Source: Liolophura sinensis (lineage: Eukaryota; Mollusca; Polyplacophora; Chitonida; Chitonidae). From it: a stretch of 31,190 nucleotides of DNA. The stretch lies in contig NW_027018396.1 in NCBI RefSeq assembly GCF_032854445.1, positions 1-31,190 on the forward strand, read 5' to 3'. This document shows positions 9,506 to 22,677 of this stretch, piece by piece. The notes beneath the pieces are model-generated. The model was given only the letters and a program-made list of their open reading frames with translations. It searched no databases and was not told where the DNA came from. The position numbers were made by a program, and so were the translations under genes. The first letter of the stretch is position 1, and the number at the start of each line of letters is the position of its first letter.

Positions 9506-11698
9506 CTATAAGTTATGTGCCCTTCGGTAGCCCAGAAGACTGAAATCTTTGGGCTAAGCCCATTTAACTCACCCAGCAATTGCCTTACTTCTAAGTCCAA
9601 GACAATCTCAATGTCTTTATCTACGTGTAGAAAAACCACACCATTTGTACGTGATAAACACAAGGTACTTGATACAGTCTGCTGTAAAAAGTACAACTGA
9701 ACACTGACCCACTTCAGTAAGGTGCCAAAAGATGCGGAATTGAGCCAGGCATCGGCAGCTGTTGAAAAATTGCAAATATCCCTGGTTTCCATGGAGTAAG
9801 AGCCCGTTGCTGGGCACGTGATTATGACATAAAAAATCATGCAATTGTCGCTACAGCCAAAAGTATTGGTCGGAGAGCAACGCGGTTTGCACCATTCGAT
9901 TTCTCGTCACAAAATACGTCTAATTAGTCTCTGACCAGCAGCACTGGAACAATTTTTCCAATTTTGCATTTTTGCCTGGTCTTTTTGTTAATTGAAATCG
10001 GCTACACTGTACTCTGTACAATCGCGACTGGTCATTACTATATTCAAATTTTGACTATAAGTTATGTGCCCTTCGGTAGCCCAGAAGACCTGAAATCTTT
10101 GGGCTAAGCCCATTTAACTCACCCAGCAATTGCCTTACTTCTAAGTCCAAGACAATCTCAATGTCTTTATCTACGTGTAGAAAAACCACACCATTTGTAC
10201 GTGATAACACAAGGTACTGATACAGTCTGCTGTAAAAAGTACAACTGAACACTGACCCACTTCAGTAAGGTGCCAAAAGATGCGGAATTGAGCCAGGCAT
10301 CGGCAGCTGTTGAAAAATTGCAAATTTCCCTGGTTTCCATGGAGTAAGAGCCGTTGCTGGGCACGTGATTATGACATAAATAATCATGCAATTGTCGCTA
10401 CAGCCAAAAGTATTGGTCGGAGAGCAACGCGGTTTGCACCATTCGATTTCTCGTCACAAAATACGTCGGATTAGCCTCTTACCAGCAGCACTGGAACAGT
10501 TTTTCCACTTTTGCATTTTTACTTGGTCTTTTTGTTAATTGAAATCGGCTACACTGTACTCTGTACAATCGCGACTGGTCATTACTATATTCAACTTTTG
10601 ACTATAAGTTATGTGCCCTTCGGTAGCCCAGAAGACCTGAAATCTTTGGGCTAAGCCCATTTAACTCACCCAGCAATTGCCTTACTTCTAAGTGCAAGAC
10701 AATCTCAATGTCTTTATCTACGTGTAGAAAAACCACACCATTTGTACATAAAAAACACAAGGTACTTGATACAGTCTGCTGTAAAAAGTACAACTGACCA
10801 CAGACCCACATGAATAAGGTGCCAAAAGATGCGGAATTGGGCCAGGTATCGGCAGCTGTTGAAAAATTGCAAATATCCCTGGTTTCCATGGAGTAAGAGC
10901 CGTTGCTGGGCACGTGATTATGACATCAATGATCATTGAATTGTCGGTACAGCCAAAAGTATTGGTCGGAGAGCAACGCGGTTTGCACCATTCGATTTCT
11001 CGTCACAAAATACGTCGGATTAGCCTCTTACCAGCAGCATTGGACCAGTTTTTCCACTTTTGCATTTTTGCCTGGTCTTTTTGTTAATTGAAATCGGCTA
11101 CACTGTACTCTGTACAATCGCGACTGGTCATTACTATATTCAACTTTTGACTATAAGTTATGTGCCCTTCGGTAGCCCAGAAGACGTAAAATCTTTGGGC
11201 TAAGCCCATTTAACTCACCCAGCAATTGTCTTACTTCTTAGTCCAAGACAATCTCAATGTCTTTATCTACGTGTAGAAAGACCAGACCATTTGTACATAA
11301 AAAACACAAGGTACTTGATACAGTCTGCTGTAAAAAGTACAACTGACCACAGACCCACATGAATAAGGTGCCAAAGATGCGGAATTGGGCCAGGTATCGG
11401 CAGCTGTTGAAAAATTGCCAATTTCCCTGGTTTCCATGGAGTAAGAGCCGTTGCTGTGCACGTGATTATGACATAAATGATCATTCAATTGTCACTACAG
11501 CCAAAAGTATTGGTCGGAGAGCAACGCGGTTTGCACCATTCGATTTCTCGTCACAAAATACGTCGGATTAGCCTCTTACCAGCAGCACTGGACCAGTTTG
11601 TCCACTTTTGCATTTTTGCCTGGTGTTTTTGTTAATTGAAATCGGCTACACTGTACTCTGTACAATCGCGACTGGTCATTACTATATTCAACTTTTGA
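9506..11698. repeat. Mosaic satellite monomers M18-M21
   Basis: M18 (9506) is B to about 9845 but has the C tail CGTCTAATTAGTCTCTGACC, so it is a B|C chimera. M19 (10055) is B with two one-base losses (near 10206 and 10217). M20 (10602) starts with B/C marks (GCCTTACTTCTAAGTGC) and continues with CATAAAAAAC, CCCACATGAATAAGG and TCAATGATCATTGA, so it changes type in mid-monomer. M21 (11151) joins F/I marks (GACCAGACC, CCCACATGAATAAGG) to F marks (TTGCCAATTT, CTGTGCACG). Confidence 0.7.
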
Positions 11699-13893
11699 CT
11701 ATAAGTTATGTGCCCTTCGGTAGCCCAGAAGACCTGAAATCTTTGGGCTAAGCCCATTTAACTCACCCAGCAATTGTCTTACTTCTAAGTCCAAGACAAT
11801 CTCAATGTCTTTATCTACGTGTAGAAAAACCACACCATTTGTACGTGATAAACACAAGGTACTTGATACAGTCTGCTGTAAAAAGTACAACTGAACACTG
11901 ACCCACTTCAGTAAGGTGCCAAAAGATGCGGAATTGAGCCAGGCATCGGCAGCTGTTGAAAAATGCAAATTTCCCTGGTTTCCATGGAGTAAGAGCCGTT
12001 GCTGGGCACGTGATTATGACATAAATAATCATGCAATTGTCGCTACAGCCAAAAGTATTGGTCGGACAGCAACGCGGTTTGCACCATTCGATTCTCGTCA
12101 CAAAATACGTCGGATTAACCTCTTACCAGCAGCACTGGAACAGTTTTTTCCACTTTTGCATTTTTACCTGGTCTTTTTGTTAATTGAAATCGGCTACACT
12201 GTACTCTGTACAATCGCGACTGGTCATTACTATATTCAACTTTTGACTATAAGTTATGTGCCCTTCGGTAGCCCAGAAGACCTGAAATCTTTGGGCTAAG
12301 CCCATTTAACTCACCCAGCAATTGCCTTACTTCTAAGTGCAAGACAATCTCAATGTCTTTATCTACGTGTAGAAAAACCACACCATTTGTACATGAAAAA
12401 CACAAGGTACTTGATACAGTCTGCTGTAAAAAGTACAACTGAACACTGACCCACATTTATAAGGTGCCAAAAGATGCGGAATTCGGCCAGGCATCGGCAG
12501 CTGTTAAAAAATTGCAAATATCCCTGGTTTCCATGGAGTAAGAGCCGTTGCTGGGCACGTGATTATGACATAAATAATCATTCAATTGTCGCTACAGCCA
12601 AAAGTATTGGTCGGAGAGCAACGCGGTTTGCACCATTCGATTTCTCGTCACAAAATACGTCTAATTAGTTTCTGACCAGCAGCACTGGAACAATTTTTCC
12701 AATTTTGCGTTTTTGCCTGGTCTTTTTGTTAATTGAAATCGGCTACACTGTACTCTGTACAATCGCGACTGGTCATTACTATATTCAACTTTTGACTATA
12801 AGTTATGTGCCCTTCGGTAGCCCAGAAGACCTGAAATCTTTGGGCTAAGCCCATTTAACTCACCCACCAATTGTCTTACTTCTAAGTCCAAGACAATCTC
12901 AATGTCTTTATCTACGTGTAGAAAAACCACACCATTTGTACGTGATAAACACAAGGTACTTGATACAGTCTGCTGTAAAAAGTACAACTGAACACTGACC
13001 CACATTTATAAGGTGCCAAAAGATGCGGAATTGGGCCAGGCATCGGCAGCTGTTAAAAAATTGCAAATATCCCTGGTTTCCATGGAGTAAGAGCCGTTGC
13101 TGGGCACGTGATTATGACATCAATGATCATTGAATTGTCGGTACAGCCAAAAGTATTGGTCGGAGAGCAACGCGGTTTGCACCATTCGATTTCTCGTCAC
13201 AAAATACGTCGGATTAGCCTCTTACCAGCAGCATTGGACCAGTTTTTCCACTTTTGCATTTTTGCCTTGTCTTTTTGTTAATTGAAATCGGCTACACTGT
13301 ACTCTGTACAATCGCGACTGGTCATTACTATATTCAACTTTTGACTATAAGTTATGTGCCCTTCGGTAGCCCAGAAGACGTCAAATCTTTGGGCTAAGCC
13401 CATTTAACTCACCCAGCAATTGTCTTACTTCTTAGTCCAAGACAATCTCAATGTCTTTATCTACGTGTAGAAAGACCAGACCATTTGTACATAAAAAACA
13501 CAAGGTACTTGATACAGTCTGCTGTAAAAAGTACAACTGACCACAGACCCAGATTTATAAGGTGCCAAAAGATGCGGAATTGGGCCAGGTTTCGGCAGCT
13601 GTTGAAAAATTGTAAATTTCCCTGGTTTCCATGGAGTAAGAGCCGTTGCTGGGCACGTGATTATGACATAAATGATCATTCAATTGTCACTACAGCCAAA
13701 AGTATTGGTCGGAGAGCAACGCGGTTTGCACCATTCGATTTCTCGTCACAAAATACGTCGGATTAGCCTCTTACCAGCAGCACTGGAACAGTTTTTCCAC
13801 TTTTGCATTTTTGCCTGGTCTTTTTGTTAATTGAAATCGGCTACACTGTACTCTGTACAATCGCGACTGGTCATTACTATATTCAACTTTTGA
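11699..13893. repeat. Higher-order repeat segment B-C-D-F (M22-M25)
   Basis: M22 (11699) is B, M23 (12247) is C, M24 (12796) is D-like (it keeps GTGATAAAC from B) and M25 (13345) is F with GACGTC. Type A follows at 13894, so the canonical order is kept. M25 carries the A-like TTGTAAATTT and GGGCACG instead of the usual F bases, a small patch that looks like conversion from an A monomer. From about 12150 onward spacing is an exact 549. Confidence 0.75.
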
Positions 13894-16638
13894 CTATAAG
13901 TTATGTGCCCTTCGGTAGCCCAGAAGACCTGAAATCTTTGGGCTAAGCCCATTTAACTCACCCAGCAATTGTCTTACTTCTAAGTCCAAGACAATCTCAA
14001 TGTCTTTATCTACGTGTAGAAAAACCACACCATTTGTACGTGAAAAACACAAGGTACTTGATACAGTCTGCTGTAAAAAGTACAACTGACCACAGACCCA
14101 CATGAATAAGGTGCCAAAAGATGCGGAATTGGGCCAGGCATCGGCAGCTGTTGAAAAATTGTAAATTTCCCTGGTTTCCATGGAGTAAGAGCCGTTGCTG
14201 GGCACGTGATTATGACATAAATGATCATTTAATTGTCACTACAGCCAAATATATTGGTCGGAGAGCAACGCGGTTTGCACCATTCGATTTCTCGTCACAA
14301 AATACGTCGGATTAGACTCTTACCAGCAGCACTGGAACAGTTTTTGCACTTTTGCATTTTTGCCTTGTCTTTTTGTTAATTGAAATCGGCTACACTGTAC
14401 TCTGTACAATCGCGACTGGTCATTACTATATTCAACTTTTGACTATGAGTTATGTGCCCTTCGGTAGCCCAGAAGACCTGAAATCTTTGGGCTAAGCCCA
14501 TTTAACTCACCCAGCAATTGCCTTACTTCTAAGTGCAAGACAATCTCAATGTCTTTATCTACGTGTAGAAAAACCACACCATTTGTACGTGATAAACACA
14601 AGGTACTTGATACAGTCTGCTGTAAAAAGTACAACTGAACACTGACCCACTTCAGTAAGGTGCCAAAAGATGCGGAATTGAGCCAGGCATCGGCAGCTGT
14701 TGAAAAATTGCAAATTTCCCTGGTTTCCATGGAGTAAGAGCCGTTGCTGGGCACGTGATTATGACATAAATAATCATGCAATTGTCGCTACAGCCAAAAG
14801 TATTGGTCGGAGAGCAACGCGGTTTGCACCATTCGATTTCTCGTCACAAAATACGTCGGATTAACCTCTTACCAGCAGCACTGGAACAGTTTTTCCACTT
14901 TTGCATTTTTACCTGGTCTTTTTGTTAATTGAAATCGGCTACACTGTACTCTGTACAATCGCGACTGGTCATTACTATATTCAACTTTTGACTATAAGTT
15001 ATGTGCCCTTCGGTAGCCCAGAAGACCTGAAATCTTTGGGCTAAGCCCATTTAACTCACCCAGCAATTGCCTTACTTCTAAGTGCAAGACAATCTCAATG
15101 TCTTTATCTACGTGTAGAAAAACCACACCATTTGTACATGAAAAACACAAGGTACTTGATACAGTCTGCTGTAAAAAGTACAACTGAACACTGACCCACA
15201 TTTATAAGGTGCCAAAAGATGCGGAATTGGGCCAGGCATCGGCAGCTGTTAAAAAATTGCAAATATCCCTGGTTTCCATGGAGTAAGAGCCGTTGCTGGG
15301 CACGTGATTATGACATAAATAATCATTCAATTGTCGCTACAGCCAAAAGTATTGGTCGGAGAGCAACGCGGTTTGCACCATTCGATTTCTCGTCACAAAA
15401 TACGTCTAATTAGTCTCTGATAAGCAGCACTGGAACAATTTTTCCAATTTTGCGTTTTTGCCTGGTCTTTTTGTTAATTGAAATCGGCTACACTGTACTC
15501 TGTACAATCGCGACTGGTCATTACTATATTCAACTTTTGACTATAAGTTATGTGCCCTTCGGTAGCCCAGAAGACGTCAAATCTTTGGGCTAAGCCCATT
15601 TAACTCACCCAGCAATTGTCTTACTTCTTAGTCCAAGACAATCTCAATGTCTTTATCTACGTGTAGAAAAACCACAAAATTTGTACATAAAAAACACAAG
15701 GTACTTGATACAGTCTGCTGTAAAAAGTACAACTAAACACTGACCAACATTTATAAGGTGCCAAAAGATGCGGAATTGAGCCAGGCATCGGCAGCTGTTG
15801 AAAAATTGCAAATTTCCCTGGTTTACATGGAGTAAGAGCCGTTGCTGGGCACGTGATTATGACATAAATGATCATTCAATTGTCACTACAGCCAAAAGTA
15901 TTGGTCGGAGAGCAACGCGGTTTGCACCATTCGATTTCTCGTCACAAAATACGTCGGATTAGCCTCTTACCAGCAGCATTGGACCAGTTTGTCCACTTTT
16001 GCATTTTTGCCTTGTCTTTTTGTTAATTGAAATCGGCTACACTGTACTCTGTACAATCGCGACTGGTCATTACTATATTCAACTTTTGACTATAAGTTAT
16101 GTGCCCTTCGGTAGCCCAGAAGACGTCAAATCTTTGGGCTAAGCCCATTTAACTCACCCAGCAATTGTCTTACTTCTTAGTCCAAGACAATCTCAATGTC
16201 TTTATCTACGTGTAGAAAGACCAGACCATTTGTACATAAAAAACACAAGGTACTTGATACAGTCTGCTGTAAAAAGTACAACTGACCACAGACCCAGATT
16301 TATAAGGTGCCAAAAGATGCGGAATTGGGCCAGGTATCGGCAGCTGTTGAAAAATTGCCAATTTCCCTGGTTTCCATGGAGTAAGAGCCGTTGCTGTGCA
16401 CGTGATTATGACATAAATGATCATTCAATTGTCACTACAGCCAAAAGTATTGGTCGGAGAGCAACGCGGTTTGCACCATTCGATTTCTCCTCACAAAATA
16501 CGTCGGATTAGCCTCTTACCAGCAGCACTGGAACAGTTTTTCCACTTTTGCATTTTTGCCTGGTCTTTTTGTTAATTGAAATCGGCTACACTGTACTCTG
16601 TACAATCGCGACTGGTCATTACTATATTCAACTTTTGA
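13894..16638. repeat. Higher-order repeat unit A-B-C-E-F (M26-M30)
   Basis: Starts are 13894 (A), 14443 (B), 14992 (C), 15541 (E) and 16090 (F), all at exactly 549 bp, giving a 2,745 bp unit. E occupies the place taken by D in other units. E and D share position in the cycle and similar tails (CATTGGACC, GCCTTG), so they are alternative versions of one slot. M27 has CTATGAGTT in place of CTATAAGTT, a variant also seen in the B monomer M52 (28167). Confidence 0.85.
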
Positions 16639-18285
16639 CTATAAGTTATGTGCCCTTCGGTAGCCCAGAAGACCTGAAATTTTTCGGCTAAGCCCATTTA
16701 ACTCACCCAGCAATTGCCTTACTTCTAAGTGCAAGACAATCTCAATGTCTTTATCTACGTGTAGAAATACCACACCATTTGTACGTGATAAACACAAGGT
16801 ACTTGATACAGTCTGCTGTAAAAAGTACAACTGAACACTTACCCACTTCAGTAAGGTGCCAAAAGATGCGGAATTGAGCCAGGCATCGGCAGCTGTTGAA
16901 AAATTGCAAATTTCCCTGGTTTCCATGGAGTAAGAGCCGTTGCGGGCACGTGATTATGACATAAAATAATCATGCAATTGTCGCTACAGCCAAAAGTATT
17001 GGTCGGAGAGCAACGCGGTTTGCACCATTCGATTTCTCGTCACAAAATACGTCGGATAGCCTCTTACCAGCAGCACTGGAACAGTTTTTCCACTTTTGCA
17101 TTTTTACCTGGTCTTTTTGTTAATTGAAATCGGCTACACTGTACTCTGTACAATCGGCGACTGGTCATTACTATATTCAACTTTTGACTATAAGTTATGT
17201 GCCCTTCGGTAGCCCAGAAGACCTGAAATCTTTGGGCTAAGCCCATTTAACTCACCCAGCAATTGCCTTACTTCTAAGTGCAAGACAATCTCAATGTCTT
17301 TATCTACGTGTAGAAAAACCACACCATTTGTACATGAAAAACACAAGGTACTTGATACAGTCTGCTGTAAAAAGGACAACTGAACACTGACTCACTTCAG
17401 TAAGGTGCCAAAAGATGCGGAATTGAGACAGGCATCGGCAGCTGTTGAAAAATTGCCAATTTCCCTGGTTTCCATGGAGTAAGAGCCGTTGCAGGGCACG
17501 TGATTATGACATAAATGATCATGCAATTGTCACTACAGCCAAAAGTATTGGTCGGAGAGCAACGCGGTTTGCACCATTCGATTTCTCGTCACAAAATACG
17601 TCGGATTAGCCTCTTACCAGCAGCACTGGACCAGTTTTTCCACTTTTGCATTTTTGCCTGGTCTTTTTGTTAATTGAAATCGGCTACACTGTACTCTGTA
17701 CAATCGCGACTGGTCATTACTATATTCAACTTTTGACTATAAGTTATGTGCCCTTCGGTAGCCCAGAAGACCTGAAATCTTTGGGCTAAGCCCATTTAAC
17801 TCACCCAGCAATTGCCTTACTTCTAAGTGCAAGACAATCTCAATGTCTTTATCTACGTGTAGAAAAACCACACCATTTGTACATGAAAAACACAAGGTAC
17901 TTAATACAGTCTGCTGTAAAAAGTACAACTGAACAGTGACCCACTTCAGTAAGGTGCCAAAAGATGCGGAATAGAGCCAGGCATCGGCAGCTGTTAAAAA
18001 ATTGCAAATATCCCTGGTTTCCATGGAGTAAGAGCCGTTGCTGGGCACGTGATTATGACATCAATGATCATTGAATAGTCACTACAGCCAAAAGTATTGG
18101 TCGGAGAGCAACGCGGTTTGCACCATTCGATTTCTCTTCACAAAATACGTCGGATTAGCCTCTTACCAGCAGCACTGGAACAGTTTTTCGACTTTTGCAT
18201 TTTTGCCTGGTCTTTTTGTTAATTGAAATCGGCTACACTGTACTCTGTACAATCGCGACTGGTCATTACTATATTCAACTTTTGA
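16639..18285. repeat. Satellite monomers M31-M33, B then two chimeras
   Basis: M31 (16639) is B directly after an F, with the A monomer missing. M32 (17188) begins as C (GTACATGAAAAAC) but continues as B (CTCACTTCAGTAAGG, GAGACAGG). M33 (17737) starts C-like, passes through B (CCCACTTCAGTAAGG, GAATAGAGCC) and ends H-like (GAATAGTCAC, TTTCTCTTCAC). These three form the boundary between the A-B-C-D-F region and the younger H/I block. Confidence 0.7.
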
Positions 18286-19932
18286 CTATAAGTTATGTGC
18301 CCTTCGGTAGCCCAGAAGACGTCAAATCTTTGGGCTAAGCCCATTTAACTCACCCAGCAATTGTCTTACTTCTTAGTCCAAGACAATCTCAATGTCTTTA
18401 TCTACGTGTAGAAAGACCAGACCATTTGTACATAAAAAACACAAGGTACTTGATACAGTCTGCTGTAAAAAGTACAACTGACCACAGACCCACATGAATA
18501 AGGTGCCAAAAGATGCGGAATTGGGCCAGGTATCGGCAGCTGTTAAAAAATTGCAAATATCCCTGGTTTCCATGGAGTAAGAGCCGTTGCTGGGCACGTG
18601 ATTATGACATCAATGATCATTGAATTGTCGGTACAGCCAAAAGTATTGGTCGGAGAGCAACGCAGTTTGCACCATTCGATTTCTCGTCACAAAATACGTC
18701 GGATTGGCCTCTTACCAGCAGCATTGGACCAGTTTTTCCACTTTTGCATTTTTGCCTTGTCTTTTTGTTAATTGAAATCGGCTACACTGTACTCTGTACA
18801 ATCGCGACTGGTCATTACTATATTCAACTTTTGACTATAAGTTATGTGCCCTTCGGTAGCCCAGAAGACGTCAAATCTTTGGGCTAAGCCCATTTAACTC
18901 ACCCAGCAATTGTCTTACTTCTTAGTCCAAGACAATCTCAATGTCTTTATCTACGTGTAGAAAAACCACACCATTTGTACGTGAAAAACACAAGGTACTT
19001 GATACAGTCTGCTGTAAAAAGTACAACTGAACACTGACCCACATTTATAAGGTGCCAGAAGATGCTGAATTGGGCCAGGCATCGGCAGCTGTTAAAAAAT
19101 TGCAAATATCCCTGGTTTCCATGGAGTAAGAGCCGTTGCTGGGCACGTGATTATGACATCAATGATCATTGAATAGTCACTACAGCCAAAAGTATTGGTC
19201 GGAGAGCAACGCGGTTTGCACCATTCGATTTCTCTTCACAAAATACGTCGGATTAGCCTCTTACCAGCAGCACTGGACCAGTTTTTCCACTTTTGCATTT
19301 TTGCCTGGTCTTTTTGTTAATCGAAATCGGCTACACTGTACTCTGTACAATCGCGACTGGTCATTACTATATTCAACTTTTGACTATAAGTTATGTGCCC
19401 TTCGGTAGCCCAGAAGACGTCAAATCTTTGGGCTAAGCCCATTTAACTCACCCAGCAATTGTCTTACTTCTTAGTCCAAGACAATCTCAATGTCTTTATC
19501 TACGTGTAGAAAGACCAGACCATTTGTACATAAAAAACACAAGGTACTTGATACAGTCTGCTGTAAAAAGTACAACTGACCACAGACCCACATGAATAAG
19601 GTGCCAAAAGATGCGGAATTGGGCCAGGTATCGGGAGCTGTTAAAAAATTGCAAATATCCCTGGTTTCCATGGAGTAAGAGCCGTTGCTGGGCACGTGAT
19701 TATGACATCAATGATCATTGAATTGTCGCTACAGCCAAAAGTATTGGTCGGAGAGCAACGCGGTTTGCACCATTCGATTTCTCGTCACAAAATACGTCGG
19801 ATTAGCCTCTTACCAGCAGCATTGGACCAGTTTTTCCACTTTTGCATTTTTGCCTTGTCTTTTTGTTAATTGAAATCGGCTACACTGTACTCTGTACAAT
19901 CGCGACTGGTCATTACTATATTCAACTTTTGA
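18286..19932. repeat. First triplet I-H-I' (M34-M36)
   Basis: M34 (18286) is I: GACGTC, GACCAGACC, CCCACATGAATAAGG, TTAAAAAATTG, followed by CGCAGTTTGC and CGGATTGGCC. M35 (18835) is H: GCCAGAAGATGCTG, GAATAGTCAC, CTCTTCAC, and TTAATCGAAATCGG at its end. M36 (19384) is I': as I but with ATCGGGAGC and GTCGCTAC. The same three types recur in the same order one triplet later at a distance of 1,647 bp. Confidence 0.85.
18606..18629. repeat. Palindrome in satellite monomer, D/H/I version
   Basis: TCAATGATCATTGA (18610-18623) is the same palindrome with position 2 changed A to C and position 13 changed T to G, so symmetry is kept. GACA (18606-18609) and TGTC (18626-18629) flank it as in the A version. 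I find this form in about 21 monomers of types D, H and I. In H the right flank is AGTC instead of TGTC. B, C, E and F monomers carry asymmetric forms. Confidence 0.7.
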
Positions 19933-21579
19933 CTATAAGTTATGTGCCCTTCGGTAGCCCAGAAGACCTGAAATCTTTGGGCTAAGCCCATTTAACTCAC
20001 CCAGCAATTGTCTTACTTCTTAGTCCAAGACAATCTCAATGTCTTTATCTACGTGTAGAAAGACCAGACCATTTGTACATAAAAAACACAAGGTACTTGA
20101 TACAGTCTGCTGTAAAAAGTACAACTGACCACAGACCCACATGAATAAGGTGCCAAAAGATGCGGAATTGGGCCAGGTATCGGCAGCTGTTAAAAAATTG
20201 CAAATATCCCTGGTTTCCATGGAGTAAGAGCCGTTGCTGGGCACGTGATTATGACATCAATGATCATTGAATTGTCGGTACAGCCAAAAGTATTGGTCGG
20301 AGAGCAACGCAGTTTGCACCATTCGATTTCTCGTCACAAAATACGTCGGATTGGCCTCTTACCAGCAGCATTGGACCAGTTTTTCCACTTTTGCATTTTT
20401 GCCTTGTCTTTTTGTTAATTGAAATCGGCTACACTGTACTCTGTACAATCGCGACTGGTCATTACTATATTCAACTTTTGACTATAAGTTATGTGCCCTT
20501 CGGTAGCCCAGAAGACGTCAAATCTTTGGGCTAAGCCCATTTAACTCACCCAGCAATTGTCTTACTTCTTAGTCCAAGACAATCTCAATGTCTTTATCTA
20601 CGTGTAGAAAAACCACACCATTTGTACGTGAAAAACACAAGGTACTTGATACAGTCTGCTGTAAAAAGTACAACTGAACACTGACCCACATTTATAAGGT
20701 GCCAGAAGATGCTGAATTGGGCCAGGCATCGGCAGCTGTTAAAAAATTGCAAATATCCCTGGTTTCCATGGAGTAAGAGCCGTTGCTGGGCACGTGATTA
20801 TGACATCAATGATCATTGAATAGTCACTACAGCCAAAAGTATTGGTCGGAGAGCAACGCGGTTTGCACCATTCGATTTCTCTTCACAAAATACGTCGGAT
20901 TAGCCTCTTACCAGCAGCACTGGACCAGTTTTTCCACTTTTGCATTTTTGCCTGGTCTTTTTGTTAATCGAAATCGGCTACACTGTACTCTGTACAATCG
21001 CGACTGGTCATTACTATATTCAACTTTTGACTATAAGTTATGTGCCCTTCGGTAGCCCAGAAGACGTCAAATCTTTGGGCTAAGCCCATTTAACTCACCC
21101 AGCAATTGTCTTACTTCTTAGTCCAAGACAATCTCAATGTCTTTATCTACGTGTAGAAAGACCAGACCATTTGTACATAAAAAACACAAGGTACTTGATA
21201 CAGTCTGCTGTAAAAAGTACAACTGACCACAGACCCACATGAATAAGGTGCCAAAAGATGCGGAATTGGGCCAGGTATCGGGAGCTGTTAAAAAATTGCA
21301 AATATCCCTGGTTTCCATGGAGTAAGAGCCGTTGCTGGGCACGTGATTATGACATCAATGATCATTGAATTGTCGCTACAGCCAAAAGTATTGGTCGGAG
21401 AGCAACGCGGTTTGCACCATTCGATTTCTCGTCACAAAATACGTCGGATTAGCCTCTTACCAGCAGCATTGGACCAGTTTTTCCACTTTTGCATTTTTGC
21501 CTTGTCTTTTTGTTAATTGAAATCGGCTACACTGTACTCTGTACAATCGCGACTGGTCATTACTATATTCAACTTTTGA
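19933..21579. repeat. Second triplet (F|I)-H-I' (M37-M39)
   Basis: M37 (19933), M38 (20482) and M39 (21031) repeat M34-M36. The rare bases agree: CGCAGTTTGC, CGGATTGGCC, the TCGAAATCGG variant at 20968 (19321 in the first triplet) and ATCGGGAGC. The visible exception is the start of M37, which has GACCTG like the F monomer M40 where M34 has GACGTC. M37 therefore looks like the junction of a 3-monomer tandem duplication. Confidence 0.85.
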
Positions 21580-22677
21580 CTATAAGTTATGTGCCCTTCG
21601 GTAGCCCAGAAGACCTGAAATCTTTGGGCTAAGCCCATTTAACTCACCCAGCAATTGTCTTACTTCTTAGTCCAAGACAATCTCAATGTCTTTATCTACG
21701 TGTAGAAAGACCAGACCATTTGTACATAAAAAACACAAGGTACTTGATACAGTCTGCTGTAAAAAGTACAACTGACCACAGACCCAGATTTATAAGGTGC
21801 CAAAAGATGCGGAATTGGGCCAGGTATCGGCAGCTGTTGAAAAATTGCCAATTTCCCTGGTTTCCATGGAGTAAGAGCCGTTGCTGTGCACGTGATTATG
21901 ACATAAATGATCATTCAATTGTCACTACAGCCAAAAGTATTGGTCGGAGAGCAACGCGGTTTGCACCATTCGATTTCTCGTCACAAAATACGTCGGATTA
22001 GCCTCTTACCAGCAGCACTGGAACAGTTTTTGCACTTTTGCATTTCTGCCTGGTCTTTTTGTTAATTGAAATCGGCTACACTGTACTCTGTACAATCGCG
22101 ACTGGTCATTACTATATTCAACTTTTGACTATAAGTTATGTGCCCTTCGGTAGCCCAGAAGACCTGAAATCTTTGGGCTAAGCCCATTTAACTCACCCAG
22201 CAATTGCCTTACTTCTAAGTGCAAGACAATCTCAATGTCTTTATCTACGTGTAGAAAAACCACACCATTTGTACGTGATAAACACAAGGTACTTGATACA
22301 GTCTGCTGTAAAAAGTACAACTGAACACTGACCCACTTCAGTAAGGTGCCAAAAGATGCGGAATTGAGCCAGGCATCGGCAGCTGTTGAAAAATTGCAAA
22401 TATCCCTGGTTTCCATGGAGTAAGAGCCGTTGCTGGGCACGTGATTATGACTTAAAAAATCATGCAATTGTCGCTACAGCCAAAAGTATTGGTCGGAGAG
22501 CAACGCGGTTTGCACCATTCGATTTCTCGTCACAAAATACGTCTAATTAGTCTCTGACCAGCAGCACTGGAACAATTTTTCCAATTTTGCGTTTTTGCCT
22601 GGTCTTTTTGTTAATTGAAATCGGCTACACTGTACTCTGTACAATCGCGACTGGTCATTACTATATTCAACTTTTGA
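21580..22677. repeat. Satellite monomers M40-M41, types F and B|C
   Basis: M40 (21580) is F with a tail TTTTTGCAC and an unusual CATTTCTGCC. M41 (22129) is B up to ATCATGCAATTG but has CTTAAAAAATC and the C-type tail CGTCTAATTAGTCTCTGACC with CAATTTTTCC, so it is a B|C chimera. The same pair, with the same unusual bases, recurs at 25429 and 25978. Confidence 0.85.

Noticed and set aside
11916-12299. Plus-strand open frame of 127 codons.
   Set aside because: It arises from frame shifts caused by one-base indels in M22-M23 (near 11963, 12093 and 12146). The same region in other monomers is not open.
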